NCBI GenBank assembly: GCA_028275345.1
Contig: JAPWUV010000008.1
Coordinates: 1-64,000, forward strand
Reading direction: 5' to 3'
DNA: 64,000 nucleotides
DNA from: a bacterium
GTDB lineage: Bacteria; Zhuqueibacterota; Zhuqueibacteria; Oleimicrobiales; Geothermoviventaceae
Shown piece by piece: positions 48,875 through 56,790 of this stretch. The stretch's first letter is position 1. Each line of letters starts with the position of its first letter. The translations under genes were made by a program, and so were the position numbers. The notes beneath the pieces are model-generated. The model was not told the origin of the DNA, did no database searches, and was given only the letters and a program-made list of their open reading frames with translations.

Positions 48875-50371
48875 ATGCGCAAGACGAACATCGGCATCGT
48901 GATGCTGACAGACGAGCGAGAGCATGTTCATACTCAGACCGACGCCCAGAACATGGAGATCGTGAAGCGCTGGGCCGACATCATCCGTGAGGAGGGGCGT
49001 ACCTTCGATGGCGGGACGTACGACATCGTCGTGGGCCAGAAGATCGTCTACGACGTGCGGACGGCTCAGGAGGTGGGCCGGCAGCTCTCCGAGGCTGATG
49101 TCAAGTCGATCATCTTTTGCTACAACGTGTGGAATTTCCCCTTCCTCGTCTGGCCGGTGCTGAATAGCATCAGCAGGGACATCCCAATCCTGAGCCTCTC
49201 GAATAACAACGGGAAGTTCCCCGGCAACGTGGGGCTCCTGGCGACGGATGGAGCGCTGCGTCAAGCCGGTTTCCGGACCCACCGGATTGTGGGGGAAATG
49301 GAAGACCCGAAAGTCCGGCGCCAGGTTCTGAACTGGGTACGAGCCGCTCAGGCTGCAACGACGATTCGCAACGAGGTCTTCGGCTGTTACGGCGGGCATT
49401 CGATGGGGATGGAGACCGGCTTCGCGCATCTCACCCCTACCCTCAAGGCACTGGGTACCACGGTGCGGCAGATTGATCAGCTCTTGTTGGTGGAAAGGAT
49501 GAAGGAGGTGGATGAGAAGGAAGTCGAGGCAGGAAGGAAATGGTTTGAGGAGCTCCTCGGCCCGCGACTGAAATACGACGGCAAGATCCTGACCCCAGAG
49601 ACGCTCAAGACGCAGATCCGGCTCTACCTGGCCATGGAGCTGGTGAACAAGGAGAAGGGCTTCGATTTTTGTGGGCTGAAAGGACAGAGGGAACTGACCG
49701 AGTACGTCTGTCTCGGCGACGTACCGGAGATGCTGATGAACGATCCGTACGATTGGCGCGGCCCAAAGGAACCCATGGTCTGCGCCACGGAGGCGGACTT
49801 CTACGCAGCGGTCACCATGCAGCTGCTGAAGTACGTGAGCGGCGGGCTTCCCACGCTCTTCATGGACGTGCGGCTTTACCATCCGGATCGCGACCTGTGG
49901 GACTTCTGCAACTCCGGAAATCACGCCACCTATTACGCGAAGCGAAGCCGCGATCCGAAGGAGAACTTCTCCGTGGTCACATTCCATCCAGCGCTGGAAT
50001 TCTACTTCAAGGCCGGCGGCGCCTCGGTGGAATTCGATGCGGCTCCCGGCCCGTTGACCTTCGCTCGACTAGGCCTCTGGGATGAGAAGCCCTACATGGT
50101 CATCGTGGAGGGAGAAGCCGTGGAGCTGCCACCGGAGACGCGCAGGCAACTCAACGCGATGACGGATCCCACCTGGCCACATGTGCACGCCCGCCTGCGC
50201 TGCAGTTTCGACGAGTTCATCCAGGTATTCCCGTGCAACCACATTCTCGCAGTGGAAGGCGACTGGGTGGATGCCTTGGTGATGCTTTGCGAGATCACCG
50301 GGATCACCCCCGTCGTCCTGGGTGAGCGGGGGAAGGCTCGGGTCATCCCCATTTGGGAAAGGGTGAGGTAG
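48875..50371 (+). CDS. L-fucose/L-arabinose isomerase-family protein
   Basis: ATG 48875 follows 'caggaggaggcggtc'; the frame starting at 48836 is less likely. The 498-residue protein has the fucose-isomerase-like pattern 'IGIVMLTDEREHVHTQ', 'KSIIFCYNVWNFPF', 'PILSLSNNNGKFPG', 'GCYGGHSMGMETGFAHL', 'TPETLKTQIRLYLAMELV' and the C-terminal 'VNFPCNHI'-like segment reading 'IQVFPCNHILAVEGDW'. Family enzymes interconvert aldoses and ketoses through a Mn2+ site. The metal residues (Glu and Asp) are plausible in 'GLKGQRELTEYV' and 'LFMDVRLYH', but I cannot place them exactly. It may process a deoxysugar or mannose-derived product released by the upstream mannosidase. Confidence 0.88.
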   Translation: MRKTNIGIVMLTDEREHVHTQTDAQNMEIVKRWADIIREEGRTFDGGTYDIVVGQKIVYDVRTAQEVGRQLSEADVKSIIFCYNVWNFPFLVWPVLNSISRDIPILSLSNNNGKFPGNVGLLATDGALRQAGFRTHRIVGEMEDPKVRRQVLNWVRAAQAATTIRNEVFGCYGGHSMGMETGFAHLTPTLKALGTTVRQIDQLLLVERMKEVDEKEVEAGRKWFEELLGPRLKYDGKILTPETLKTQIRLYLAMELVNKEKGFDFCGLKGQRELTEYVCLGDVPEMLMNDPYDWRGPKEPMVCATEADFYAAVTMQLLKYVSGGLPTLFMDVRLYHPDRDLWDFCNSGNHATYYAKRSRDPKENFSVVTFHPALEFYFKAGGASVEFDAAPGPLTFARLGLWDEKPYMVIVEGEAVELPPETRRQLNAMTDPTWPHVHARLRCSFDEFIQVFPCNHILAVEGDWVDALVMLCEITGITPVVLGERGKARVIPIWERVR

Positions 50372-50393
50372 CGGCCCGGGAGACTACGAGAAA

Positions 50394-50422
50394 AGAAGCC
50401 CGGCTTCGATGGCCGGGCTTCT
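50394..50422. terminator. Bidirectional rho-independent terminator between isomerase and superoxide dismutase genes
   Basis: A perfect 11-bp stem (50394-50404 with 50412-50422) with a 7-base loop lies between convergent genes. Plus-strand reading is followed by 'ccctttcc'. Minus-strand reading is followed by a T-rich stretch (complement of 'gagaaaag'). Confidence 0.8.
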
Positions 50423-50442
50423 CCCTTTCCAGGCAAGCTTGC

Positions 50443-51162
50443 CTACGCCTTCTCAGCTGCCTCGAGGCGCGCAGCCACATTCTCCCAGTTGATTACGTTG
50501 AAGAAAGCCTTCAGGTAGTCGCCTCGACGATTCTGGTAGCGCAAGTAGTAGGCATGCTCCCAGACGTCCACCACCAAGAGGGGTACGACACCCCAGACCG
50601 TCAGATTCTGGTGCTTCTCCGCCTGGAGGATGAGGATGCGCTTGAGGGCGGGATGGTAGGCGAGGACTCCCCATCCGCTTCCCTCTACGGCATTGGCCAC
50701 GCTCAGGAACTGGCTCTTGAACGCCTCGAAAGAGTTGAACTCGGCCGCGATGCGCTTCGCCAAGCTCCCCCGGGGTTCGCCACCACCTCGGGGGGACATG
50801 TTGGTCCAAAAGATCGAGTGCAAAACGTGGCCTGAGCCGTGAAAGGCAGCCTTCTGCGCGGCATACGCGGCACCGGCCTGGTCCCCCGTTTCGAGGCACC
50901 GCTTCAACGCGGCCAACGCCTCATTGAAGCCCTTGACATAGCCTGCGTGATGGAGATCGTGGTGAAGACGCATGGTCTCGGCGTCGATGTGCGGCTCCAA
51001 CGCATCGTAGGGGTAAGGTAGCGGCGGAAGGGTGTAGTTGCCCTCGCTATCCTTCGGCAGGGCGAAGAGATCCTCAGCCGGAGCTTCCGGCAAAGCACCT
51101 CCCACCATCGCTGCACCAACTGCGGCCGGTGCAGTCTTCAGGAATTGTCTTCGGTTCGGCAT
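50443..51162 (-). CDS. Tat-exported iron/manganese superoxide dismutase
   Basis: ATG 51162 (preceded on the minus strand by 'gagggaaaa') gives a twin-arginine signal (PNRRQFLKTAPAAVGAAMVGG); ATG 51198 or 51189, behind 'agaggtgatg', are alternatives. The mature protein has Fe/Mn-SOD metal ligands: His in 'RLHHDLHHAGYVKGFN', His in 'HGSGHVLHSIFWTNMSP', and 'VVDVWEHAYYLRYQNRRGDYL' (Asp and His). The metal cannot be decided by eye. Export places the enzyme in the periplasm, protecting against external superoxide. It is followed by the terminator at 50394. Three related palindromes lie in its upstream region. Confidence 0.93.
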   Translation of the reverse strand: MPNRRQFLKTAPAAVGAAMVGGALPEAPAEDLFALPKDSEGNYTLPPLPYPYDALEPHIDAETMRLHHDLHHAGYVKGFNEALAALKRCLETGDQAGAAYAAQKAAFHGSGHVLHSIFWTNMSPRGGGEPRGSLAKRIAAEFNSFEAFKSQFLSVANAVEGSGWGVLAYHPALKRILILQAEKHQNLTVWGVVPLLVVDVWEHAYYLRYQNRRGDYLKAFFNVINWENVAARLEAAEKA

Positions 51163-51474
51163 GGCTTTTCCCTCATGGTTCGTAGCCATCCTCATCACCT
51201 CTTCCCCTCTGTTTGTTCTTCAGAGGCACTACGGATAACGCCTACCGCCGGCCGGATATTCCTCGCCGTCAGGAAATTCCGCCGGAATATCCGAGCCAGA
51301 TCTTCGTGGTCTGCGGGGAAAGGGACCAGTGCTGCAATGGCGTGGCCGGTGGCGGCACCGTGCTCCTGGGAGAGCATGAGCGGCGGAACTGAGTACTTCG
51401 AATGAAGCCGCCCGATATGCGGAGACCGGGCTCACTTTCCTGCTCGCGGTGCATCGGCGTTTCTATCCTCCCTG
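51163..51474. other. Intergenic region between superoxide dismutase and L28 genes
   Basis: About 310 bases. Apart from the three palindromic motifs at 51254-51292, I see no gene. It separates two same-strand genes, since the L28 terminator ends the upstream transcript, so a promoter for the dismutase should lie here. Confidence 0.45.
51254..51292. promoter_or_regulatory. Three clustered GGAWWWTCC palindromes upstream of the superoxide dismutase gene
   Basis: GGATATTCC (51254), GGAAATTCC (51272) and GGAATATCC (51284) all fit the palindrome GGAWWWTCC. The outer two also form a 10-bp perfect inverted repeat (51253-51262 with 51284-51293). They lie about 60-130 bases before the gene's start codons. 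An unknown regulator operator is plausible; the arrangement is observed, the function inferred. Confidence 0.5.
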
Positions 51475-51510
51475 AGAAACAAAAAGCACCTTCCGCTAGC
51501 GAAAGGTGCT
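51475..51510 (-). terminator. Rho-independent terminator of the L28 gene
   Basis: On the minus strand a stem of 8 bp (AGCACCTT with AAGGTGCT, 51485-51510) plus an inner CGC/GCG pair is followed by a TTTTTGTTT tract. It lies 28 bases past the rpmB stop. Confidence 0.85.
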
Positions 51511-51537
51511 CGCCGATTGTGCGTCTAGGCGGGAAGT

Positions 51538-51729
51538 CTACGCGGCTTTCAGCACTCGCCCGCTCCGCAGGCAGCGGGTACATACGCGGATGTGGCGGGG
51601 AGTTCCGTCCACGATCGCATGTACGCGGCGAAGGTTCGGATGCCATTTGCGCTTGCTGACCCGGTGCGAATGGCTAATCTTATGCCCGCGGCCGGGACGC
51701 TTGCCGCAGATGTCACAGCTCATTCCCAT
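51538..51729 (-). CDS. rpmB: 50S ribosomal protein L28
   Basis: I start at ATG 51729, because 'agaagggag' lies eight bases upstream and because the resulting MGMSCDICGKRPG puts the first Cys at residue 5, as in other Cys-type L28 proteins. ATG 51723 is a close alternative. The 63-residue protein contains 'CDICGKRPGRGHKISHSHRVSKRKWHPNL' and 'RHIRVCTRCLRSGRV'; the two CxxC pairs form the zinc-binding site of the C+ type. It is a monocistronic gene with its own promoter and terminator. Confidence 0.95.
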   Translation of the reverse strand: MGMSCDICGKRPGRGHKISHSHRVSKRKWHPNLRRVHAIVDGTPRHIRVCTRCLRSGRVLKAA

Positions 51730-51783
51730 GGATCTGGCTCCCTTCTGTCGATGCTCCCACTCGTTCCCCGACAAACCGCGCCA

Positions 51784-51812
51784 AGGATACGAATCCCCGC
51801 GAAATTTCGCAA
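51784..51812 (-). promoter_or_regulatory. Sigma-70-like promoter of rpmB, overlapping a palindrome
   Basis: On the minus strand TTGCGA (51807-51812) and TATCCT (51784-51789) are 17 bases apart, giving a leader of about 48 bases. The -35 side overlaps a perfect 12-bp palindrome GCGAAATTTCGC (51799-51810), which could be an operator. Confidence 0.45.
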
Positions 51813-52467
51813 GGAGTTTCTGCCCGGCCTCTAGTCAATGGCCCGACGGTGGACCCGGTGGCGTGCGTCAGCCCGCTTGCCGGGAGTTACGCGAGCAGAG
51901 CCTCACGGATTCCACCCGCCCCGGGCAAAGAGCACGACTTTTCGGCGGACGTACCCCCGTGACTCAGATCTCGGCCCGGCGATCGGTCCACTCGTTGGCT
52001 CGGTTGGCAAAGCCCCGCGGAAATGCGCTTGGACGGAACCCGGGAGCGATAGCGACGGACGCGTAGCACGAGGAAGCCGCCACGGCGTTGGCTCGAGTTG
52101 GGTTGGGCATGACGGCCGCCGCTGGGTGCGCCGGGTCTGGATCCCGCTTGACCGGATCCGTTCGTTGGCCGTGCGAAAAAGCGAAGGGCGGACTCTTGCG
52201 CCGCTTCCCCGCCGCTGCCCGGAAGGGCAGGTTGCAAGATCCCCTCCCGGAACCCAGACCCAGTGGCTGCCAAGAGCTCCTGTCCTGCCGTTCGCGACAG
52301 GCTTGGTCAGATGAGGCGGGATTTTCCCTTGGTTTTGAGCCGTCCGTTTTATTTCTTTGTGGTGTCGAGTGAGGGCCCAGCGTCTGGGGCGCGGCAGGGG
52401 GACGAAAGGAGTTTTCCCCGTGCGCGCAGAAGCTGCGCGAGGTTGGGTGTTTGTTGGGGAGGGTCAG
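51813..52467. other. Long intergenic stretch upstream of the aldonate cluster
   Basis: About 650 bases between divergent genes. Frames are Arg/Pro-rich and look non-coding. It must hold the promoter of the plus-strand dehydrogenase cluster; an AT-rich patch near 52322-52368 ('gggattttcccttggttttgagcc') is the likeliest place, but I cannot fix -35/-10 boxes. Confidence 0.45.
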
Positions 52468-53259
52468 ATGTCCAAGGTGGCGCAGTATCTGGTGGAGCTC
52501 TTCAGCCTTGAGGGCAAGGTCGCGGTGATCATTGGCGGGGGTGGTGTGCTGGCCGGTACGGTCGCGAAAGCTTACGCGAAGGCGGGCGCCAAGGTGGCCG
52601 TTCTGGACCTCAACAAAGACAATGCCGAGCAGCGCGTGCAGGAGATCCAGGCGGAGGGCGGGACAGCCATGGCTCTCGCCGTCAACGCCACCTCTCGGCG
52701 TGAGTTGGAAGAAGCGGATCGTCGCATCGCCGAGGCTTGGGGCAGGGTGGATATCCTTGTCAATGCGCCGGGAATCAACTCGGCCACGCCGTTCTTCGAG
52801 ATCTCCGAGGAGGAATGGCACAAGATTCTGGATGTGAACCTCAAGAGCATGTTCCTCGCGTGCCAGGTCTTCGGGAAGCGGATGATCGAGCAAGGCCAGG
52901 GGGGCAGCATCATCAATTTCAGCTCCGCTTCCAGCGGCCCGCCGCTGAGCAAAGTCTTCACCTATTCGATCTCGAAAGCCGGCGTGAACAACCTTACCCA
53001 GTGGCTGGCGCGCGAGTGGGCCCCGTACCGCATCCGAGTGAATGCCATTGCGCCCGGTTTCTTCCCCGCCGAGCAGAATCGGCGCATCCTGACGGAGGAA
53101 CGAATAGCCGACATCATGCGTCACACGCCCATGAAACGGTTCGGCGAACCGGAGGAGCTGATTGGCGCCATGCTCTGGCTGGCCTCCGACAAGGCTTCCA
53201 GCTTCGTGACGGGACATATTGTGCGCGTCGATGGCGGTTTCACAGCCATGACGATCTGA
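52468..53259 (+). CDS. D-mannonate oxidoreductase-like SDR (fructuronate reductase)
   Basis: ATG 52468 follows 'ggggagggtcag'; the upstream extension is not coding-like. The 263-residue protein matches the mannonate-oxidoreductase SDR group: 'VAVIIGGGGVLAGTVAKAYAKAGAKVAVLDLN' (GGGGVL in place of TGxxxGIG), 'DILVNAPGIN', 'IINFSSASSGPPLSKVFTYSISKAGVNNLTQWLA', 'RVNAIAPGFFPAEQNRRIL' and 'HTPMKRFGEPEELIGAMLWLAS'. The 'APGFF..EQNR' and 'HTPMxRFGEPE' strings are typical of that group. It would interconvert D-fructuronate and D-mannonate with NAD(P)H, a step in hexuronate breakdown. It starts a same-strand cluster of sugar-acid dehydrogenases. Confidence 0.85.
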   Translation: MSKVAQYLVELFSLEGKVAVIIGGGGVLAGTVAKAYAKAGAKVAVLDLNKDNAEQRVQEIQAEGGTAMALAVNATSRRELEEADRRIAEAWGRVDILVNAPGINSATPFFEISEEEWHKILDVNLKSMFLACQVFGKRMIEQGQGGSIINFSSASSGPPLSKVFTYSISKAGVNNLTQWLAREWAPYRIRVNAIAPGFFPAEQNRRILTEERIADIMRHTPMKRFGEPEELIGAMLWLASDKASSFVTGHIVRVDGGFTAMTI

Positions 53260-53313
53260 GTGGGAGTGGCGCCGGGGGGATCGTGGAGACGCACACCACG
53301 GCGGGAGATCGCG

Positions 53314-54351
53314 ATGAGTTGGAAAGGCCGAGCGGCGGTCTACGTGGAGACGGATGCCCTCGAGTTTCGGGAGGAGGCGGTCGAGATCCTCGGGCCGGAG
53401 GAGGTGGTTCTGAAAGTTCTCGGTTGCGGGGTGTGCGGAACCGACCTGCATCTGTTCCACGGGGAAGTGCCGCTTGCGACGCCGCCTGTCGTGCTCGGGC
53501 ATGAGATTTTTGCCGAGGTGGTGGAGGTGGGCACGGCGGTGGGCGATCTCCGCGTGGGCCAGCGGGTGGCGGTGGACCCGGTCATCCCCTGCAGGAAATG
53601 CGAATTCTGCCAGAGCGGGCGCCCGAATCTGTGTCCGAACATGCGGATCATGGGCTACCACCTGACCGGAGGGTACGCGCAGTACACGAAGGCTTCGCGG
53701 GACCGGCTGTACCCGCTGGATCAAAGGGTTTCCATGAAAGGCGGCATTCTCGTGGAAACCTTGGCATGTGTGGTCCACGGCTACGACCGTCTGCAGCCGC
53801 TCGCCGGCAGTCGCATTCTCATCCTCGGCGCCGGGACGGTGGGACTACTGTGGGCCCAGCTGCTGCGGGGTGGGGAGTCGTGCGAGGTTGTGCAGGTGGA
53901 CGTGATCCCCGAGCGTGCGGAAGCCGCTGCCAGGCTCGGAGCTGATCGCGCGGTCGCGGTAGAGGAAGGAGGATTGCGACGATCGCTGGGCTCTCTTGCG
54001 CGGGATGGCTTCGACGTCGTCATCGACGCCACCGGGAGCCCGCAGGCGATCGGCGAAGGAGTGGAACTCGTCCGCCCCGGGGGCAGGGTGATGGTCTTCG
54101 GCGTGGCTCCTGCCGAGGCCCGGATTTCGGTTCGCCCGTACCAGCTGTTCCTAAACGAGATCACGATCCTGTCCTCCAAAATGCCTCCCCATGCTTTTCC
54201 GCAGGCTGTGCGTCTGATTGAAGCGGGCAAGATCGACGTGGACGCGATCGTCTCGCACGTGCTGCCGCTACCGGATCTTCCGGAGGCGTTCGAGCTTTTC
54301 GAGAAAGGGAAGGACAAAGCGCTCAAGATCGCCATCGATCCGTGGGCATGA
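53314..54351 (+). CDS. Zinc-dependent medium-chain dehydrogenase
   Basis: ATG 53314 has 'ggcgggag' upstream. The 345-residue MDR protein shows catalytic-zinc ligands in 'GCGVCGTDLHLFHGE' and 'VVLGHEIFAEV', and the structural-zinc cysteines 'CRKCEFCQSGRPNLCPN'. The NAD-binding part is 'ILILGAGTVGLLWAQLL', with 'VQVDVIPERAEAAARLGAD'. Relatives include sorbitol, threonine and L-idonate 5-dehydrogenases. With mannonate, gluconate and 6-phosphogluconate enzymes beside it, a polyol or aldonate substrate is most likely. Which one is not readable from sequence. Confidence 0.92.
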   Translation: MSWKGRAAVYVETDALEFREEAVEILGPEEVVLKVLGCGVCGTDLHLFHGEVPLATPPVVLGHEIFAEVVEVGTAVGDLRVGQRVAVDPVIPCRKCEFCQSGRPNLCPNMRIMGYHLTGGYAQYTKASRDRLYPLDQRVSMKGGILVETLACVVHGYDRLQPLAGSRILILGAGTVGLLWAQLLRGGESCEVVQVDVIPERAEAAARLGADRAVAVEEGGLRRSLGSLARDGFDVVIDATGSPQAIGEGVELVRPGGRVMVFGVAPAEARISVRPYQLFLNEITILSSKMPPHAFPQAVRLIEAGKIDVDAIVSHVLPLPDLPEAFELFEKGKDKALKIAIDPWA

Positions 54352-54423
54352 GCCGAGGTAGCTTGCCCACGGCAGGAGTTTGACGCGATCCAAACTGGAC
54401 CGAACGATCAGGAGGAAGTGGAG

Positions 54424-55878
54424 ATGGAAGGGAAGATGGATATTGGCCTCATTGGCCTGGCGGTGATGGGGGAGAATCTCGCCCTGAACATCGAGAGCAA
54501 AGGCTTCTCCGTGGCCGTCTACAATCGGACGGTGGAGAAGGTGGACAAGTTTGTGCAGGGCAGGGGAAAGGACAAGAACATCAAGGGCTGCCACAGCATC
54601 GAGGAACTGGTGAGTTCCCTGAAACGGCCGCGCAAGATCATCCTGATGGTGAAGGCCGGAAGCCCCGTGGATGATTTCATCGAACAGCTGATCCCACACC
54701 TGGAGCCCGGCGACATCATCATCGACGGGGGCAACTCCTACTTCAAGGACACCATGCGCCGCACCCAGTACGTGGAGAGCAAAGGACTGCTGTACATCGG
54801 CACCGGCATCTCGGGCGGGGAGGAAGGCGCTCTGCGAGGGCCGTCCATCATGCCGGGCGGATCTCCTGCGGCCTGGTCCCACGTCAAGCCCATTTTCCAG
54901 GCCATCGCGGCAAAGGTGGAGGATGGCACACCCTGCGCGGATTGGGTTGGGCCCAACGGCGCCGGCCACTTCGTGAAAATGGTGCACAACGGGATCGAAT
55001 ATGGCGACATGCAGCTCATCGCCGAAAGCTACCACATCATGCGGGACCTGCTCGGCATGACCCCCGATGAGATGAGCGACGTCTTCGCGGAGTGGAACAA
55101 GGGCGAGCTGAATAGCTACTTGATCGAAATCACTGCGGACATCCTGGCCTTCAAGGACACGGACGGCCAGCCGCTCGTCGACAAGATCCTGGACACCGCC
55201 GGCCAGAAGGGCACGGGCAAGTGGACCTCGATGGAATCGCTCGACCTCGGGATCCCCCTCACGCTCGTCACCCAAGCGGTGTACGCGCGCTTCCTTTCGG
55301 CCCTCAAGGATGAGCGCGTGGCCGCATCGAAGGTGCTCCACGGCCCCAACGGCAAGTTCGATGGCGATCGCAAGCAGATGATCGAAGACATTCGGCGTGC
55401 GTTGTACGCCTCCAAGATCGTGTCGTACGCGCAGGGCTTCACCTTGATGCGGGCCGCCTCCATCGAGTACGGCTGGAATCTGAACTACGGGAACATCGCG
55501 CTTCTTTGGAGGAACGGTTGTATCATCCGATCCGTCTTCCTCGGGAAGATCAAGGAGGCCTTCGATCGCGATCCCAATCTGCCGAACCTGCTGCTCGATC
55601 CCTTCTTCAAAGAGAAGATTGAAAGCACGCAGGGTAGCTGGAGGCGCGTGGCCGCCGCCGCACTGACGTACGGGATTCCGGTCCCTGCGATGACCGCTGC
55701 ACTCACGTACTACGACGGCTACCGTTCGGAGCGCTTGCCGGCAAACCTGACGCAGGCGCAGCGCGATTACTTCGGCGCGCATCAGTACGAGCGCGTGGAC
55801 CGTCCCCGAGGTGAATTCTTCCACACCAACTGGACCGGTCGCGGCGGAGAGACGGCTTCGACTGCCTACGTCGCGTGA
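54424..55878 (+). CDS. gnd: 6-phosphogluconate dehydrogenase, decarboxylating
   Basis: ATG 54424 is eight bases after 'aggagg'; GTG 54418 would be too close. The 484-residue protein has the full-length form's motifs: '[30 protein letters not shown]', '[13 protein letters not shown]', '[19 protein letters not shown]', catalytic '[19 protein letters not shown]' (Lys, His, Asn) and C-terminal '[26 protein letters not shown]'. It oxidises 6-phosphogluconate to ribulose 5-phosphate and CO2 with NAD(P)+. The transketolase-like gene further down the cluster could use the pentose phosphate produced. A strong hairpin follows the stop. Confidence 0.97.
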   Translation: MEGKMDIGLIGLAVMGENLALNIESKGFSVAVYNRTVEKVDKFVQGRGKDKNIKGCHSIEELVSSLKRPRKIILMVKAGSPVDDFIEQLIPHLEPGDIIIDGGNSYFKDTMRRTQYVESKGLLYIGTGISGGEEGALRGPSIMPGGSPAAWSHVKPIFQAIAAKVEDGTPCADWVGPNGAGHFVKMVHNGIEYGDMQLIAESYHIMRDLLGMTPDEMSDVFAEWNKGELNSYLIEITADILAFKDTDGQPLVDKILDTAGQKGTGKWTSMESLDLGIPLTLVTQAVYARFLSALKDERVAASKVLHGPNGKFDGDRKQMIEDIRRALYASKIVSYAQGFTLMRAASIEYGWNLNYGNIALLWRNGCIIRSVFLGKIKEAFDRDPNLPNLLLDPFFKEKIESTQGSWRRVAAAALTYGIPVPAMTAALTYYDGYRSERLPANLTQAQRDYFGAHQYERVDRPRGEFFHTNWTGRGGETASTAYVA

Positions 55879-55903
55879 GTTCCGAACCGGAGATCGGGTT
55901 TAC

Positions 55904-55932
55904 GGAGGCCGCCGGTTCTGCCGGCGGCCTCC
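55904..55932 (+). terminator. Perfect 12-bp hairpin after gnd, possible terminator
   Basis: A 12-bp GC-rich perfect stem (55904-55915 with 55921-55932) and 5-base loop start 25 bases after the gnd stop. The run after it is 'ttcgtgt', so termination may be partial. The next gene follows 24 bases later. Confidence 0.6.
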
Positions 55933-55956
55933 TTCGTGTAGGAGGAGCTGACGGGA

Positions 55957-56724
55957 ATGAGCTCTCTTTTCGACCTCTCCGGGAAGATCGCCCTCGTGAC
56001 GGGAGCCAGCCGCGGAATCGGGAAAGCGCTCGCTGTGGGACTGGCCGAGCACGGGGCTGACGTCGTCCTCGTGGCCCGGACGAAGGAGGCCCTGGATCGG
56101 ACGGCTGTGGAGGTGGAAGCGCACGGCCGGCGGACGTGGGTGAAACCCTTCGACCTGGCTCACGTGCCCCAGATCCCCGAGTTCTACCGCTCGGTCGTCG
56201 AGGAGACGGGAGGGGTGGACATCCTGGTGAACGTGGCCGGAATCCAGCGGCGCGCCTTGGCGCTGGATCTTACGCTCGAGGATTGGAACGAGGTGCTCGA
56301 GCTCAATCTGTCGGCCGTGTTCGTCCTCTGCCAAGCCTTTGCGCGGGAGCGAATCGGCTCGGGCAAACCTGGACGGATCATCAACATCGGCTCATTAATG
56401 TGCGAAGGGCATCGGCCCACCACCGTCGCGTACACGGCTAGCAAGGGTGGCATTCGTCAGCTCACCAAAGCCCTCGCGGTGGAGTGGGCCAGGTACGACA
56501 TTCGCGTGAACGCTGTGGCTCCGGGCTACATTGCCACGGAAATGACCCAACCTTTGCGCGACAACCCGGAGCTCGATGATTGGGTTCGAAGGCGAGCGCC
56601 CATGGGCCGATGGGGAGAGCCGCGCGAGTTGGTCGGTGCGGTGGTGTTTTTGGCCTCGGAGGCCAGCAGCTACGTCACTGGACACATCCTGTATGTAGAT
56701 GGTGGTTGGCTCGCCAATCTGTGA
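55957..56724 (+). CDS. Gluconate 5-dehydrogenase-like SDR
   Basis: ATG 55957 follows 'aggaggagctgacggga'. The 255-residue classical SDR has 'DLSGKIALVTGASRGIGKALAVGLAEHGADVVLVART', 'ILVNVAGIQRRAL', 'IINIGSLMCEGHRPTTVAYTASKGGIRQLTKALAVEWA' (catalytic Ser and Tyr-x-x-x-Lys) and 'GYIATEMTQPLRDNPELDDWVRRRAPMGRWGEPRELVG'. These are the features of gluconate 5-dehydrogenase and 2-deoxy-D-gluconate 3-dehydrogenase (KduD). It probably interconverts a keto-aldonate and aldonate. The cluster context favours gluconate-like substrates. Confidence 0.87.
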   Translation: MSSLFDLSGKIALVTGASRGIGKALAVGLAEHGADVVLVARTKEALDRTAVEVEAHGRRTWVKPFDLAHVPQIPEFYRSVVEETGGVDILVNVAGIQRRALALDLTLEDWNEVLELNLSAVFVLCQAFARERIGSGKPGRIINIGSLMCEGHRPTTVAYTASKGGIRQLTKALAVEWARYDIRVNAVAPGYIATEMTQPLRDNPELDDWVRRRAPMGRWGEPRELVGAVVFLASEASSYVTGHILYVDGGWLANL

Positions 56725-56790
56725 AGATTGCGGCGCGAGGACTTGGGGGCGCTCTGCGAGTCAGCGCTCTTTCATTGCGGAGGCGGAAGA

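Noticed and set aside
52133-52162. GGATCC-flanked repeat and the string TTGACCGGATC also found near 60870
   Set aside because: Eleven identical bases in two distant intergenic regions, without symmetry or promoter spacing, are weak evidence for an operator.
54380-54408. TTGACG-N17-AACGAT promoter before gnd
   Set aside because: The start of transcription would fall inside or after the ribosome-binding site, so it cannot serve gnd.
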